The notes: generated by a model not told the origin, from the sequence alone. A DNA stretch of 64,000 nt from Mallotus nudiflorus (GCA_947683625.1 CANTUR010000003.1:682001-746000); one strand, 5' to 3'. Shown: positions 24,201-35,637, counted from the stretch's first letter. Numbers and translations: made by a program.

Positions 24201-26298
24201 TGTAGGCAACGACGTTAATTGCACTCCTAAGTGTTGGCGATTACAGCACTGTGCGAGTTCAGAGCTCAGTAGAAAATACATAATGGGCTTAGGGCCCAAA
24301 ATGGATATGGAGTCGCCACCCAGATAAAAGCTGGGACACACTATACAACAACTGATTTCCACGGAGGTTTCTAGAAGCCGTCATCAGAGATCGAGTTTAA
24401 AAATTGGGTATGGACTTTTGGAATGCCCACCCAACCTTGCGGTTGGCCTCCGTGTATGTTTCGTATTTTATTAATTTGATTATTAAATTATTTTCTTATT
24501 AACATGCTAATCACGATTGGTTTCCAATTTTAGATTTTATTTCAAGTTTGCACATTAGTCCCATTTCATGCGTATGTTCTGACATTCAATCACAAATAAA
24601 ATAATAATAATAATTTACAACCATTCATTCCAAATAAAAGGGGAGAGAGATTAAGGATTAAAACTTTTGCTGTAAATAAACATAAAATATACTAAAAATA
24701 AATCATACATAAACAAAAAATAAACCAAAAATAAACTAATTAATTATACAAATCAAAACTCTCAAGGACTGATTAATAAAGTAATCATCTAGTGATTAAA
24801 AATCACAAAATAATTTCTGCAACAAATATGAGTTAGTTCTATCTCACAAACAACAACAATATCTACAAATCATTAAAAAATAATATACATAAATAAAAAG
24901 GAATAAATTCACAAAATAGTTCACCAATATAACACAATAATATCATATGGAAACAATAGTGATCAACATGGTAATCATGCATAAAATCAAGAAATATAAC
25001 AAATTAAACAAGGAAATCATACCAAATATACAAGATAAGAATTGAAAATTGAGGTAGAAATATACAGAATTCTGGTCAAGGGGAGATGCCTTATGGAAAC
25101 AATAATGATTAACATAGTAATCATGCATAACATCAAGAAATATAACAAATTAAACAAGGAAATCATACCAAATATACAAGATAAGAATTGAAAATTGAGG
25201 TAGAAATATATAGAATTCTAGTCAAGGGAAGAGGCATCACCTCCCGATCAAGAGGTGACATCTTATCTCCTCATCACGATGAAGAGACGTCGCCTCCTTA
25301 ATAGAGGCAGGAACAATCTACATTTCTTAAATCCTAAGAAAATCAATGATCATGCAAATAAATAAGAAACAGGCACAAATATACAAATATCAACAATCAA
25401 TATTCAGTATCTCATGTAATCATGCTTCTCTATGACTTTAAATAAGTAATATAGCCTAAGAAAACACATAAAATAGCAATAAATTAAAGCTTTTAATGAA
25501 GATAAAGAACTTAAAGCTTAAAAATAGGGAGACTCACTGACTTGGACGAGTTGATGCTCCTAGCTAAGCCCTCAAAGCTTGGTTGATGAGTTAGTGGCTT
25601 TGAATACAAGAAGATTCCTTCCTCTTCTCAAGGGAGTCAACTCTTTTAAGCTTCTAAGTCTCTTCCTTCTTTTTTTTCTTCTTTTCTTCTTTCTTTTTTT
25701 TTCCTTTCTTTTCTCTTAGTCTTTTTTTTCTTTTTTCCAGATATTTTTTTCCAAGTTGCCAACCTCCCTCTCTCATGGCCCTATATACTTTTTTAAAGCC
25801 TCTCACCCTCTCCATTTTTCAATTTCCTAAAAACTCATTCTCACCCTCTCCCCTTGCTTTTTTCATTCCTTAGGCTCTTTTCCCTGCTTTTTCCTTTCTT
25901 TTTATGTCAAAAAATGACCAAATCTTTAGCAGGTGAGCCTCCAACCACTGTCATTAATGGCATTTAATACTGTAGAGGTTGGGTGTGAAAAGGCGACGCC
26001 TTGATGAGGTGTTGCCTTAATGAGGCATCACCTCACCAATGTTTGAGGTGAAGAGGCAATGCCTCTTCGTTGAGGCGATCTCCTCTTCAATAGGGCTAGG
26101 TCAGGGCCTTTGGGCCAAGAGGTGATGGCTTGGGTTTTAACTCAATTTTAGGCTTGGGTATGGTATTTTTAGGCTTGGCTCAGTGTTTTAGGCTTTTCGA
26201 GTCAATTTTAGAGAAGTCTCAGGTTCCCCTTGCATTCAAAACTCAAACTTTCTCATTATTGAACTTTTATTGCAAGTTAATCAAACTGATGGTGTCCA
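24201..26298 (-). repeat. Tat element 3' LTR
   Basis: This 2098-bp copy aligns with 40821-42755 (1935 bp). Plus-strand ends are TGTAGGCAACG and GGTGTCCA. The length difference is largely explained by a 146-bp tandem duplication at 24947-25235 that the other LTR lacks. Two mini-arrays of GAGGCGA/TCGCCTC words lie at about 25229-25311 and 25990-26095. Confidence 0.92.
24947..25235. repeat. 146-bp tandem duplication private to the 3' LTR
   Basis: Two copies beginning ATGGAAACAATA at 24947 and 25093 and running through the AGATAAGAATTGAAAATTGAGG block. The corresponding site in the 5' LTR (about 41560-41690) has one copy, so this arose after insertion. Confidence 0.88.
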
Positions 26299-26299
26299 T

Positions 26300-26314
26300 A
26301 GTTTGCCCCCTTAG
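26300..26314 (-). promoter_or_regulatory. Polypurine tract of the Tat element
   Basis: Minus strand CTAAGGGGGCAAAC immediately precedes the 3' LTR start TGGACACC at 26298. A G-rich run at this place is typical of Tat-lineage PPTs. Confidence 0.9.
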
Positions 26315-26469
26315 TTTTTTAAAAAATTGAATTTTTTAAAAATAATTTTTCAAAAAAGCAACATGCATATCAAAAAATAAAGAGTAAGAATGACATATAT
26401 GACTTGTGAGCTTCACTTGGGCCATCAACCTTGGGAATTCAAACCCAAGAGATCGAGCTTCATCTTCAA

Positions 26470-26890
26470 AATGTGACCATGATCCTCAGGTTTTCCTGGT
26501 CTGATCAGCCACTCATTAATAAATTTTTCATGAATCTTAAGCATGGCCCAATCTTCACTTAGTAGAGATAAAAGAGAAACATAACTGTGATCCTCAGGTT
26601 AATCTAACTCGATTAGCCACTCATTATAAATTTACCATGATTCCCAAGTTTTCATAGCTCGAGAAGTCACTCAGTAGAATAGATGAAGTGTAACTGTGAT
26701 CCTCAGGTTTTCCTAGCCCAATTAGTTACTCATTATAGTTAAGCGTGAATCTTGAGCATGTCCTAATCTTTACTTAGTAAAAAGAGATGAAACGTAATTG
26801 TGTTCCTTGAGTTTTCATGCCCAATCATTTACTCATTATAGTTTGGCGTAAAACCTGAGTTATCCTAGCCCGAGAGTTACTCAGTAAAAA
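26470..26890. repeat. About 108-bp tandem repeats in the Tat 3' UTR
   Basis: Units containing GTGATCCTCAGGTTTTCCTAG followed by a CCACTCATTATA block recur at about 26481, 26589, 26698 and 26805, period 107-109. Each unit contains two related halves. They lie between the antisense gene block and the PPT. Confidence 0.82.
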
Positions 26891-27110
26891 AAAGCACTTC
26901 GGGATTTAAACCCGACCAGACACCTCTTGAGATGCATACTTTAGGGGTTCAAACCCGACTAGATGCTTGTTCTTTCACGTACTTTGGGGATTTAAACCCG
27001 ACCAGACACTTATTCTTCCATGCACTTCGAGAATTCAAACTCGACCAAATGCTTATTCTTCCGTGCACTTTAGGGATTCAAACTCTAGACACTTGTTCTT
27101 CTTAATGCTT
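26891..27110. repeat. About 43-bp tandem repeats in the Tat 3' UTR
   Basis: Five units with GGGATTCAAACCCGACCAGA followed by a TTGTTCTTCCATGCACTT block are spaced 42-44 bases apart. Adjacent to the 108-bp array. Hypervariable 3'-UTR tandem repeats are a described property of Tat elements. Confidence 0.85.
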
Positions 27111-27189
27111 TGATCAGAGTATTCTTATCCAAGATTGATTTTGGGATATACCTGAGCAGTGATGTAGAAATTCTCGTTTAGTTTTTTTC

Positions 27190-27459
27190 CTATGGGCCAT
27201 GGGCCATTCCGTGCTTTATTTCTCTAAGTGGGCCTCACCCTTTGCTCCTCATTTTCTTTTCTTTCAATCTTCCTCTCTCGCCCTAATCATATAAATTCTC
27301 TCTTTTCCCTTATATGGGTCACTTTCACTTCTTTATTTTCCCTTTCTTTTTTCTCTTCTTTTTTCCTTTCTTTTTCTTTTTCACTTCTTAATTTCCCTTT
27401 CTTTTTTTCTCTTCTTTTTTTCTTTCTCTTACTCTTTCACTTCTTTATATTTTCTCGAC
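27190..27459 (+). promoter_or_regulatory. Pyrimidine-rich leader of the antisense PMD gene
   Basis: About 230 bases of CT-rich sequence (27230-27455) directly precede the ATG at 27460. It resembles a pyrimidine-rich plant 5' UTR. No firm TATA box was picked. The open frame 27228-27491 over it is a product of the CT bias. Confidence 0.4.
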
Positions 27460-30118
27460 ATGGACATCGCATTAACCTTGGATTTTTTTGATGTGGGACC
27501 AGTGGCACCTACAGTACATCCCTCTCGGAGTTTTGAGCTCAGTATCAGAGATGAGATCCCCTTGTTTGTAGAGCGATCCCATATTTATGACTTAGCCACC
27601 GGAGAGGTTAGTACCAAATTTCCTTAATTTTCCTACAAATATCATCAAATAACATTAGGTTACTATTTATAGATGCAAATTTATCAATTAAACTAAAAGA
27701 AATTGAATTTTATTGATTCAAAATTAAAATTTTGAATTATATTATCAGATGGCTGACATGAAAAGGCGTCGCCTCTTCGATGAGGCGATTGCCTCTTTGA
27801 TTAGGCAATCACTTCTTCATAGAGAGGCATTCACCTCTTTAAGTCTTAATGAGGCAATTGCCTCTATATCAGGAGGCGATGCTTTATCACTGAGGTGATC
27901 ATCTCTTTGATAGAGGCATTTGCCTCATCAATAAGATTTCATAAAAGTTTAAAGATTTATTGCACAAAATAATAATTCTACTCCTTATTTTACTCGCTTA
28001 GCTCGATGCCCACACCCTCAAAGGTGCTTGAAACTTCAATGGTGCACGCATCTGGTACGATGAGCTTACTGATGCAGTGCAAACTCAGATTCATAATACT
28101 GGGTTCTTTGACTTCATCCTAGCACTCCTAACATAGTAGGGACATACAAACTACCAACCCCTACATGCCATGATGGAGAGGTTGTCTGACACTACCCATA
28201 CATTCCATATTCCCTTTGGGGAGTTCACCCTTGATCCAGTGGCCTTGACCTCAATCACTGGTGTCACTTGTGCTAGGTATTCTATTCCTTTCAATGTTAG
28301 TCTCCACCAGTTATCTCCTGACCGTCTCACTTTCATCGAGTGCCTTCTTAGTATAGTCTCCACATAGTGAAGCTTGATTAGATTAGGAGCTTTTACACTC
28401 GTGGTAGAGTTGAGGCAACCACTATACCCCTATAAATTGATAAAGTGGTGTGTGCTTTCCTTGTCTACCTGCTGGGCACTATGTTTTTCATAGATATGGC
28501 CAACTCTATGGATTTGAGCTTCTTGATGCCTCTCAGGGACCTAGATTTGGTGGCAACCTATGACTGGGGCAGCTATGCCTTAGCTTATATTTATTAAAGC
28601 ATGAATGAGCAAGTACGAGGGGCTAAGAGACTATGTGGTTTCTGGAACACTATACTAGTATATTCATTTCTCTTTTACTTTCATATTCCATCCCAACTAT
28701 TACTATCCAATTTTACTAACAACCCTTTGATTCTTTTGTAGGAATAGACTCTAGAGTTGGAGTTGATAGTGGGGATTACTAGGGTCCATGATACCCCCTT
28801 CCTTGTGATGGCGAGATGGAGTCCTAGTTGCGCATGGAGGAGGCGTATGGCTTTTATTCATGTCCACCATGAGTGACTGAACATGCTCACTTACGATGAG
28901 GTAGGTACCTGCAAACGTAACTAGAATTAGTAATAAATTTATTAATTAAATTCATCCACTTATTTGTTCTTGCAGCTATGTCTGAACTTGTGAGGCCCTC
29001 AGGCAAGGTGGACAAAAGCTCTAGTTCACTCTATCCCTCTATTTAGGAGGAGGGTTTTGCTTAGAGGCCCTGACTGTAAGGTTTGGTTCCTCAGGGAGAG
29101 GATACAACAGTGGCAGACAGGCGCCTGAGTGAGGCATCCACCTCTTGCTCCTCCCTGACATATCTTTTGGGTGCATGAGTTAGAGGGAGATGAGCTCGAT
29201 CATTCCCTATAGGGAGAAGATGTTGTGGACTATTATGAGCAGAGGAAGTCCTACTATATGGACTTTGCATGGGCTTATCATCTACATTGTGTGCCTCTTC
29301 CTGTACCTGCACTTTAAGTGAGCATGCAATATTTTATTTTACTTATTTTACATTTACTTACACATAATGTTCTTTGACTTATCTTTCATCTTTTAGGCAG
29401 CTACTAGGGCACCTGCTCCTCGCCCTAGGCCCTCTGTATAGGAGAGGCCTCATCGGCGCCCCTACATCATTCCTAGCGGTAAGGGTTCTTCGTCTAAGGC
29501 GCCCTCCTCTATGGATCCTTCTAGTTCTCAATCCCAAGTAGTGGCCAGTAGACTCACTACTACTAATATGCTAACTCATTGCTAGGTGCCCTCTGGTGAG
29601 CTCTCTCATTAATTTCTAATGTTGGATATGACCTTAGAGCTAACATTCTTCCCAAAAGGCTACTACTCATGTAACTTTTCTTCTTTCGAAACCATGTTCT
29701 CAAGTCTTACTTGACACATGGTTAGTTCTAATATTATCAATGAAACAAATACCTCAAGATCAGGGGGAGTATATGTATCGGGTGATCGAGGCCCACAAGG
29801 ACTTCCTAATGTAGATGATGCAATAATGGAAGGTAAAAATAAAATATGATTTATTTCTAAATGTATGCATGCTTTCATGATTTGTTACCTTTTATTGTGC
29901 TTTGATAGGATCGAGATGAGGCCAGTTAGGTTAGGATCATTGCCCTTGAGTCCCAGCTCGCCGCTCTTCAAGTTAAGGGTGACGATGAGGATGGGGCAGA
30001 TGATGAAGAGTTTAAGGATAATAGCGACAATGATGGGACTGACCCTATTGATGCTTCTACAGATGAACCAGCTAATGAGCTTGTGGATGAGCCAGTTAAC
30101 AAGGAGGTCAATGAGTGA
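27460..30118 (+). pseudogene. Antisense plant-mobile-domain (MAIN-like) gene with introns
   Basis: Plus-strand exons can be read with GT-AG borders: 27460-27606, 28002-28657, 28742-28900, 28976-29317, about 29397-29585 and 29909-30118. Exon 2 has the PMD core: FNGARIWYDEL, TGFFDFILALL, THTFHIPFGEFTLDP, a frameshift, then FLVYLLGTMFF, LRDLDLVATYDWGSYALAYIY and GAKRLCGFW. The last exon is an acidic tail (DDEDGADDEEFKDNSDNDG). PMD proteins act in the nucleus (MAIN, MAIL1) and PMD genes are also found inside plant transposons. Here it lies antisense between pol and the 3' LTR of a Tat element. At least ten stops or shifts make it dead. Exon borders are inferred. Confidence 0.75.
27762..27935. repeat. 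GAGGCGA/TCGCCTC palindromic mini-array (intron 1 of PMD gene)
   Basis: About twelve imperfect copies of GAGGCGA alternate with TCGCCTC or TTGCCTC at short spacing, for example GGCGTCGCC and GAGGCGATTGCCTC. The stretch lies between the first two exons of the antisense gene. Confidence 0.85.
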
Positions 30119-30417
30119 GAGAGCGATGAGTAGAGAGGACCCTATAGAGATTTTTGCTAGTATAAGGGTATTATATTTAGAAACATTTGATACTTTGCAC
30201 TGTTACCCTCTTATTATCTGAATTGGTTTTTACTTTTATGCCTTCATATTTTACACTGGATGGATGGGAAATATGACTTTTAAACTTAATTTTTAGCGAA
30301 ATTATAAATGAATGGAGGTATTTTTATTTTTGAAATATTTTGTTATGACTTTACATGTACAACTTGGAACAATTTCCAATGATATGAAGATCTATTTTTC
30401 TTGTTATAGGTGTGTAA

Positions 30418-30517
30418 CCTCTTTGAAAGGGCATCACCTCTATGTGAAGAGGCGATAGATCATTCACCTCTTCTTATAGAGGCGCCACTTGAACATAGAG
30501 GTGATCACCTCTACAAG
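30418..30517. repeat. GAGGCGA/TCGCCTC palindromic mini-array (upstream of second antisense gene)
   Basis: Several copies of GAGGYGATCACCTC-like words, ending about 14 bases before a TATA-like box. Same word family as at 27762-27935 and in the LTRs. Confidence 0.8.
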
Positions 30518-30529
30518 TCTGTTATGTAG

Positions 30530-30540
30530 CTATAAAAACC
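30530..30540 (+). promoter_or_regulatory. Possible TATA box of the second antisense gene
   Basis: CTATAAAAACC lies about 285 bases upstream of the ATG at 30816 and is followed by a C/T-rich leader with an AGAAAACATTCTAACCCCC block, as in plant promoters and 5' UTRs. Assigned by sequence and position only. Confidence 0.45.
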
Positions 30541-30815
30541 CCTAAACCTTCTTCAAAATCCCTAATTTCTTCATCTCGCCACTTCCCTTTATTCTTCTCT
30601 TCTAGAAAACATTCTAACCCCCAATCATGATTGAGAGAAGCTTGAAATAGCTGCAACCAATTCTAAAAATTTTGGATGGCAGATCATGCGCTAGAATAGA
30701 GTCATTTCACTTATCTACCTTCCGATCTTTGCATGCTAGGAAGATTAATTTCTCATTTCTCCATGTTCTTGCTTAGTTTTAGGATCCTTAAAGATACATT
30801 TTTTAGTTCAATACA

Positions 30816-31850
30816 ATGGATATTTATCCCATGCTAGAGGAATTTAAAGCTATCTTGGGCTCCCAAATAGATTCTGCTTGACAGATTGTCATTCCTTCAG
30901 TCGTAACTTCGGATTTGCATACCATTCAATATCAAATGGCAAGGTTGTTCAACATGCCCCCTCAGTCTTCTCTTTGCCACATTTTTGGCAATGAAATCCT
31001 AATAAGCCCTTTTATGGAAATTGTAGCGATTGTAGATAATAATGAGGTTCCCTAACCTCGAATGATAGCACTTTGCTTGTATGCTAAGTTCTTGTTAGTC
31101 TCACCTTCTGGTGATTATGACCCAACAATCCTTCATGTTCTAAACAAGTGGAGAGTGGACTGAACCCTTTCCCTCTTATTTTGGTTGAGACTATCATTAG
31201 GCTTGACAACTTCTCTAAGACTAGACAATTCTCTGGGAGTCCTTTTTCTGTTAGAGGTGAGTCTCTTCTTCCTCTTATCATCTTATGCTTTCCATCATTC
31301 TTACCCATTCATCATTTCTGTAGGCTTGGTTGTAAGAGAAGCTGAGGTTGCTCGAACCACCCAGAGACATTGCTCATTATAAGGCCAAACATTGTCATAC
31401 TAGGAGACTTCATCCTATCCCAAAAGATACTCATAGCTGGTTGTCCACATTCCTTGATACTCTAATTCAGTGGATGTGCCCATAGTGTAAAATGTAGCAT
31501 GTCACCCTTTAGTCCTACACCTACTGTGTTCCCCTGACCGGTTCCATTTTGCTACCTTCTATAATTCAGCTCGGCTTTGTAGGTAATATGGATAGAAATA
31601 GTTGATTATGGAACTAGTCCATAAGTTTGAACTAGGGCCTCTTTCTTAAAACTTTCTAGACAACTTGGTTGCTACTTGGCCTCATAGAATCATTTAGAGG
31701 TTCATTGACTACAGTGGAGATTAGTCTACTAATGACCAGTACAAGGCATGGATTCAACTATAATAGATAGAAAAGGATGAATTTACAAGAAAGAGAAGGA
31801 TAATGGAATCATAGGAATCGAGTGCCTAAAGGAGTCAAAAGAGAAGCAAA
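30816..31850 (+). pseudogene. Antisense DUF7745-like gene of the Tat element
   Basis: From ATG 30816 the plus strand reads MDIYPMLEEFKAILGSQ, then ALCLYAKFLLVSP, a segment NPFPLILVETIIRLDNFSK with FSGSPF in a shifted frame, and near 31700 IDYSGDQSTNDQYKAW. I recall this order from a plant-specific family of unknown function (DUF7745) that occurs in Tat-type transposons; the name is from memory and should be checked. The frame has at least eight stops and two shifts. It follows the PMD gene in the same direction, suggesting an antisense gene block rather than a single capture. No function is claimed. Confidence 0.6.
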
Positions 31851-32229
31851 TAATATTATATTAGTTTATGAAATTTAGTCTTTTTATTTACTTTCTTACT
31901 TGATGGAATTTCCTTTTTAGTTAGACAATGTGTAATAAGCATTTAATATAACACTTACAATAATAAAGGCAATTCATTCCATTTAATTTAAGCACATCAC
32001 GATTATACAATTTTTCTTTTTACATATCTCCTGTCGTTAATTGGCTTGCCCTTGCAAGTTTTTCAACTAACTATTTTCTTTTTTTCTCTCTCTCCTTTTA
32101 TGTGTCCTTTACTTTTGCCAGGACCGCCTTTTCAAGTTTTCTATTAAGTAGGACTTTTACTTTTTTTCTTCTTCTATCTTTAACATTTGCCTAGGCAGCC
32201 TTTTTTAAGGTTTTCTCCCTAGCGAGACT
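31851..32229. other. Spacer between antisense genes and pol end
   Basis: AT- and T-rich sequence where the converging transcription units (plus-strand antisense block and minus-strand pol) would end. No gene seen. Pyrimidine runs on the plus strand at 32060-32200. Confidence 0.6.
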
Positions 32230-33296
32230 TTACAGAAAGTATTTCTTGAGCTTGTCCATGTTGATGGGCTCTCTGAAATAATTTCCCTCTAAGTTAAACA
32301 TAATAGCAGCCCCTTTGGAAAACAACTTCTTCACTTGGTAAGGATCTTCCTACTTCAGCTTGAACTTCCGTCATGGATCAGTCATGATTGGCCTAGTGAG
32401 CTTTAAGACCAAGTCACCCTCTTTGATCTTACCTGGCTTAATCTTCTTATTATAAGCTCGGGCTATCCTTTTTTGGTACAATTGAGAGTGGTACATGGCC
32501 TTCATCCTCTTTTCATCCAATAACATTAGTTGTGCCAATCAACTTTCTACCCACTGATACTTAGGGATTTTAGACTCTAGGAGAACCCTTAATGACTGGA
32601 TTTTGACTTCATATGACAACACAACTTCACACCCATATACCAGAGAATATAGAGTGGCTCCTATTGATGTTCTGGCAGTGGTTCTGTATCCCCATAATGT
32701 AAACTAAAGGTAACTTACCTAATCTTATAATTTTCCAGTATCTTGGCCAAGATTCTTTTCACATTATTGTTTGCTGCTTCTACGACTCTGTTTGCATGTG
32801 GTCTATAAGGGGATGACCTATGATGCTCAATTTTGTATTCTTCCAATAGAGTGGTCATTTTTTCCCTAAACTGAACACCATTATCAATGATGACATGATG
32901 AGGCAACACATACTGACAAATTATATTCTTCTCTATGAACCTGACCATTTGTTTTGCCCTTATATTTGTAAATGATCAAGCTTTTATGCATTTAGAGAAA
33001 TAGTCAATTGCAACTATAATGTAACGATGACCATTGGATGCTTTTAACCTTATCTCTCTAATAATGTTGATTCCCTAGATTGCAAATGGCCAAGGAGAGG
33101 TTAATGCTTGTAGTTTCATAAAAGGTAAGTGGTTCACATCACCATACACTTGGTAATTATGGCATTTCTTTACATACTTCATACAATCTGTCTCCATAGT
33201 TAGCTAGAAGTATCCTTGATGGGTTATCTTTTTAGCAAGGACTATCCCAGTCATATGTGGTCCACATATACCCTTATGAACTGCTTCCATGATTTT
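32230..33296 (-). pseudogene. Tat element integrase and pol C-terminus
   Basis: Minus strand: remains of the zinc-binding region (CMKYVKKCHNYQ), the catalytic core and a C-terminal module ending INMDKLKKYFL before a TAA at 32230-32232. In the core, VAIDYFSK, HVIIDNGVQF and ANRVVEAANNNVKR keep the second Asp and the Glu of the D-D-E triad. The first Asp, expected in the WG-D block near 33050, reads GIN, so Asp is replaced by Asn and the preceding Trp is a stop. Several further stops and a frame slip near 32700 follow. Confidence 0.88.
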
Positions 33297-34009
33297 CTAT
33301 GCCTCACCCTTATCGACGCATCTCAGGTGCACTCCAGCTGACATTCTTTTGTACAACATCCTATTATGGCTAATGAACTGCCGAGATAACATCCTTAGTG
33401 ACCTTCTTTCTTTTCTATCAGCTTCTTCAGGGATTTGCCCTGTCTCAAGATATTGTTGTAGATAATAAAACCAAGGCTTCTCTGCTTGGTCTATCAATAT
33501 TATTCTAATTTCCTCATAGCAAGGAATCCAGGACCTTACTAGGATAAGAGGCTTCATTTTTGCTCGTCTACCTCCTTCCCATGTCGAAGCTAGAGTAGCC
33601 AATGCATCTGCCATCTGATTCTCTTCCCCTGGTAAGTGTATGAATCTATATTACGTGAAAGACAATAGGATCGTGGCTGAATAATCCCAATACGACCTTA
33701 GCTTATCTTCCCATACTTCCCACTCCTTAGTGATTTATTTTACTACCAGCATTGAATCCCCATGCACCGTTATCTCTTCTACTCGCATATTCCTAAGTGC
33801 TTCTAGATAAAAAAATGTAGGCTTCATATTTAGCTTGATTATTAATGACCTTAAATTCTAGCCTCTTTACCATCAGAATTACTTCTCCTTCTTGTGAGAC
33901 CAAAATTGCACCAATGCCTGCCCCTCTGCTATTCACTGCTCCATCAAAGCACATTTTCTATGTCTATATCTCTATTGCCCCTAGATGTTCATTTAGGAAT
34001 TCTAACTCC
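33297..34009 (-). pseudogene. Second (additional) RNase H domain of the Tat element
   Basis: Downstream of the RT-linked RNase H a second RNase H begins MCFDGAVNSRGAGIGAIL, with the catalytic Asp in FDGA, Glu in NNQAKYEA and Asp in VHGDSML. It ends MADALATLAS near 33610, followed by a linker to IN. Two RNase H domains in this order are diagnostic of the Tat lineage. Stops near 33960, 33650 and others break it. Confidence 0.88.
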
Positions 34010-34117
34010 CATTCTTGTCCATCGTCTATCGGATTCTGGGCTAAGAAGTGTGCCATAACTCTTCCTTTTATCACATTTTTAGCCACATAATCTATGTTAA
34101 ATTTATTAAGTAGAACT
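34010..34117 (-). pseudogene. RT-linked RNase H, C-terminal part
   Basis: Continues the RNase H of 35643-35999 after a solo LTR. Reads LLNKFNIDYVAKNVIKGR and then AHFLAQNP. The frame is continuous with the other side if the LTR and one 5-bp duplicate are ignored. Confidence 0.88.
34113..34117. other. Target-site duplication GAACT, left copy
   Basis: GAACT at 34113-34117 is repeated at 35638-35642 around the solo LTR. Confidence 0.88.
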
Positions 34118-35637
34118 TGTTAGTGATATGCACTAGGTCAATCATTTGTGATTATGTATGGACATTTCTATTTTATTAGTAAAGAGGCATTTCCATTATC
34201 ATTCCTTTTATGATCATTATTTGAATGGTTAATTCTTACTAAGGTCATCAAGTATGTGAATTGATAGTAAAACCCTTAGATTAAAATAAGAGTTCTATTC
34301 TAATTATCCCTAGCCATTTATTTATTGTATAAATATTAATAAGGCTAGTATGATATCGACTGATGATTATGTTTTACTAATCATGGATATGAGATATTAA
34401 GTTAACTCATAAGTACATGATGAGAGATCATGTACTATATTGACCCACTATGAGAATACTACATAGGTTATTATCATAAGTATTTCTCATTGTAGTGATA
34501 TTGTTTAAGTTCTTTGACCTTGAAATCACCATGGTTTTCTACATAGTTATTTTATGTTTTGACACATTCTAACATTATCTTTAATTGGATGATTAAATAG
34601 AATATTGTTGGATATGAAATGAGTTATGTGAGGAATGTGAGTGATTGAGAAGGAATTTATCCCTCATTAATATGAGTAAGATATTTATGGGCCTATTGAT
34701 GAGTTAGACTGAAGGAAAATGCATGGTCATACTGAAATGAATTGATAAAGATTTATCATTTTTAGTTTACTTGGAATCAAGTCATAATATTATTGAACTA
34801 TATAAGGATGACATTCTATACCTTATGTTCAATATAGATATCATGTGATAAAGGGACTATAATGTACATTGTAATTAGGTTATGTCAGATTATTAGCTTT
34901 ACATGACTTGGGTAGTCATAATGTCTTGCTAGAGGCCACTTATGACTTATAGGCCTAAATAGAGATTTAAGCCCACCGCCAATGTTATGTGAGCTTACAG
35001 GGTTACACACTTTAAAGAGGCCTAAAATGATTATAGGCTTATTAAGCCTAGTTAAACTCTTTGGAAATAAATATATTTAACTATTTATTTATGATAATTG
35101 TTATCTAAATAAATAATAAATATATTATTGATTTTAATTTAAATAAATAAAATTTGAATTTAATGGCTATTTACCAAAAAGGGTTTGGTAAGTGAAACCC
35201 TAATTGAGAACTCTATATATATGTTATGTTCTCTAGGGTTTGAGATAGATCAATTGAGTGAGACACCTAAAATTCATTTTCTCTGCATTTTTAGAAAAAA
35301 AATCAAAGAGAGTTTTGTTCGTTAGTTGTGAGACAATCAAGGCGTGCTAGCACATACACAGATTATTTTGATCAAGGCCTGTTCATGTGGATACCTTTAA
35401 AGGACAGATTCTTTTGAAGACATCTAAAATCTGAATTTGAATCAAAGCAAAAGCTCGAGGTAAGGTGTCACTAGAGTGAACCTCCTCTCATCCTTCTAGA
35501 TTTTCTTGCCTCTTTTGCATTTTGGTAAGATTCTTAAAACCCTAGATTTAATCAAGCAGTCGAATTACATGGATCCGAGTTTAGGAATGTGATAAAATTT
35601 TTATATTTATGTTATGTTTGTATCACTAATCCCAATG
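34118..35637 (+). repeat. Family-E Copia solo LTR, 1520 bp, within the Tat RNase H domain
   Basis: Starts TGTTAGTGATATGCAC and ends CCCAATG, corresponding to the CCCAACA end of the copy at 1327 (terminal CA mutated to TG). Collinear with 1-1327 and with the reverse complement of 45013-46545. Flanked by the direct repeat GAACT. No internal Copia sequence, PBS or PPT lies beside it, so it is the product of LTR-LTR recombination. It interrupts the RNase H domain of the older Tat element. Confidence 0.93.

Noticed and set aside
27228..27491. 87-codon Ser/Phe/Leu-rich frame
   Set aside because: Low-complexity CT tract upstream of the PMD start, not a protein; hydrophobicity follows composition.
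25229..30517. CRISPR-like array
   Set aside because: Words are short, imperfect palindromes without regular spacers, and the genome is a plant.
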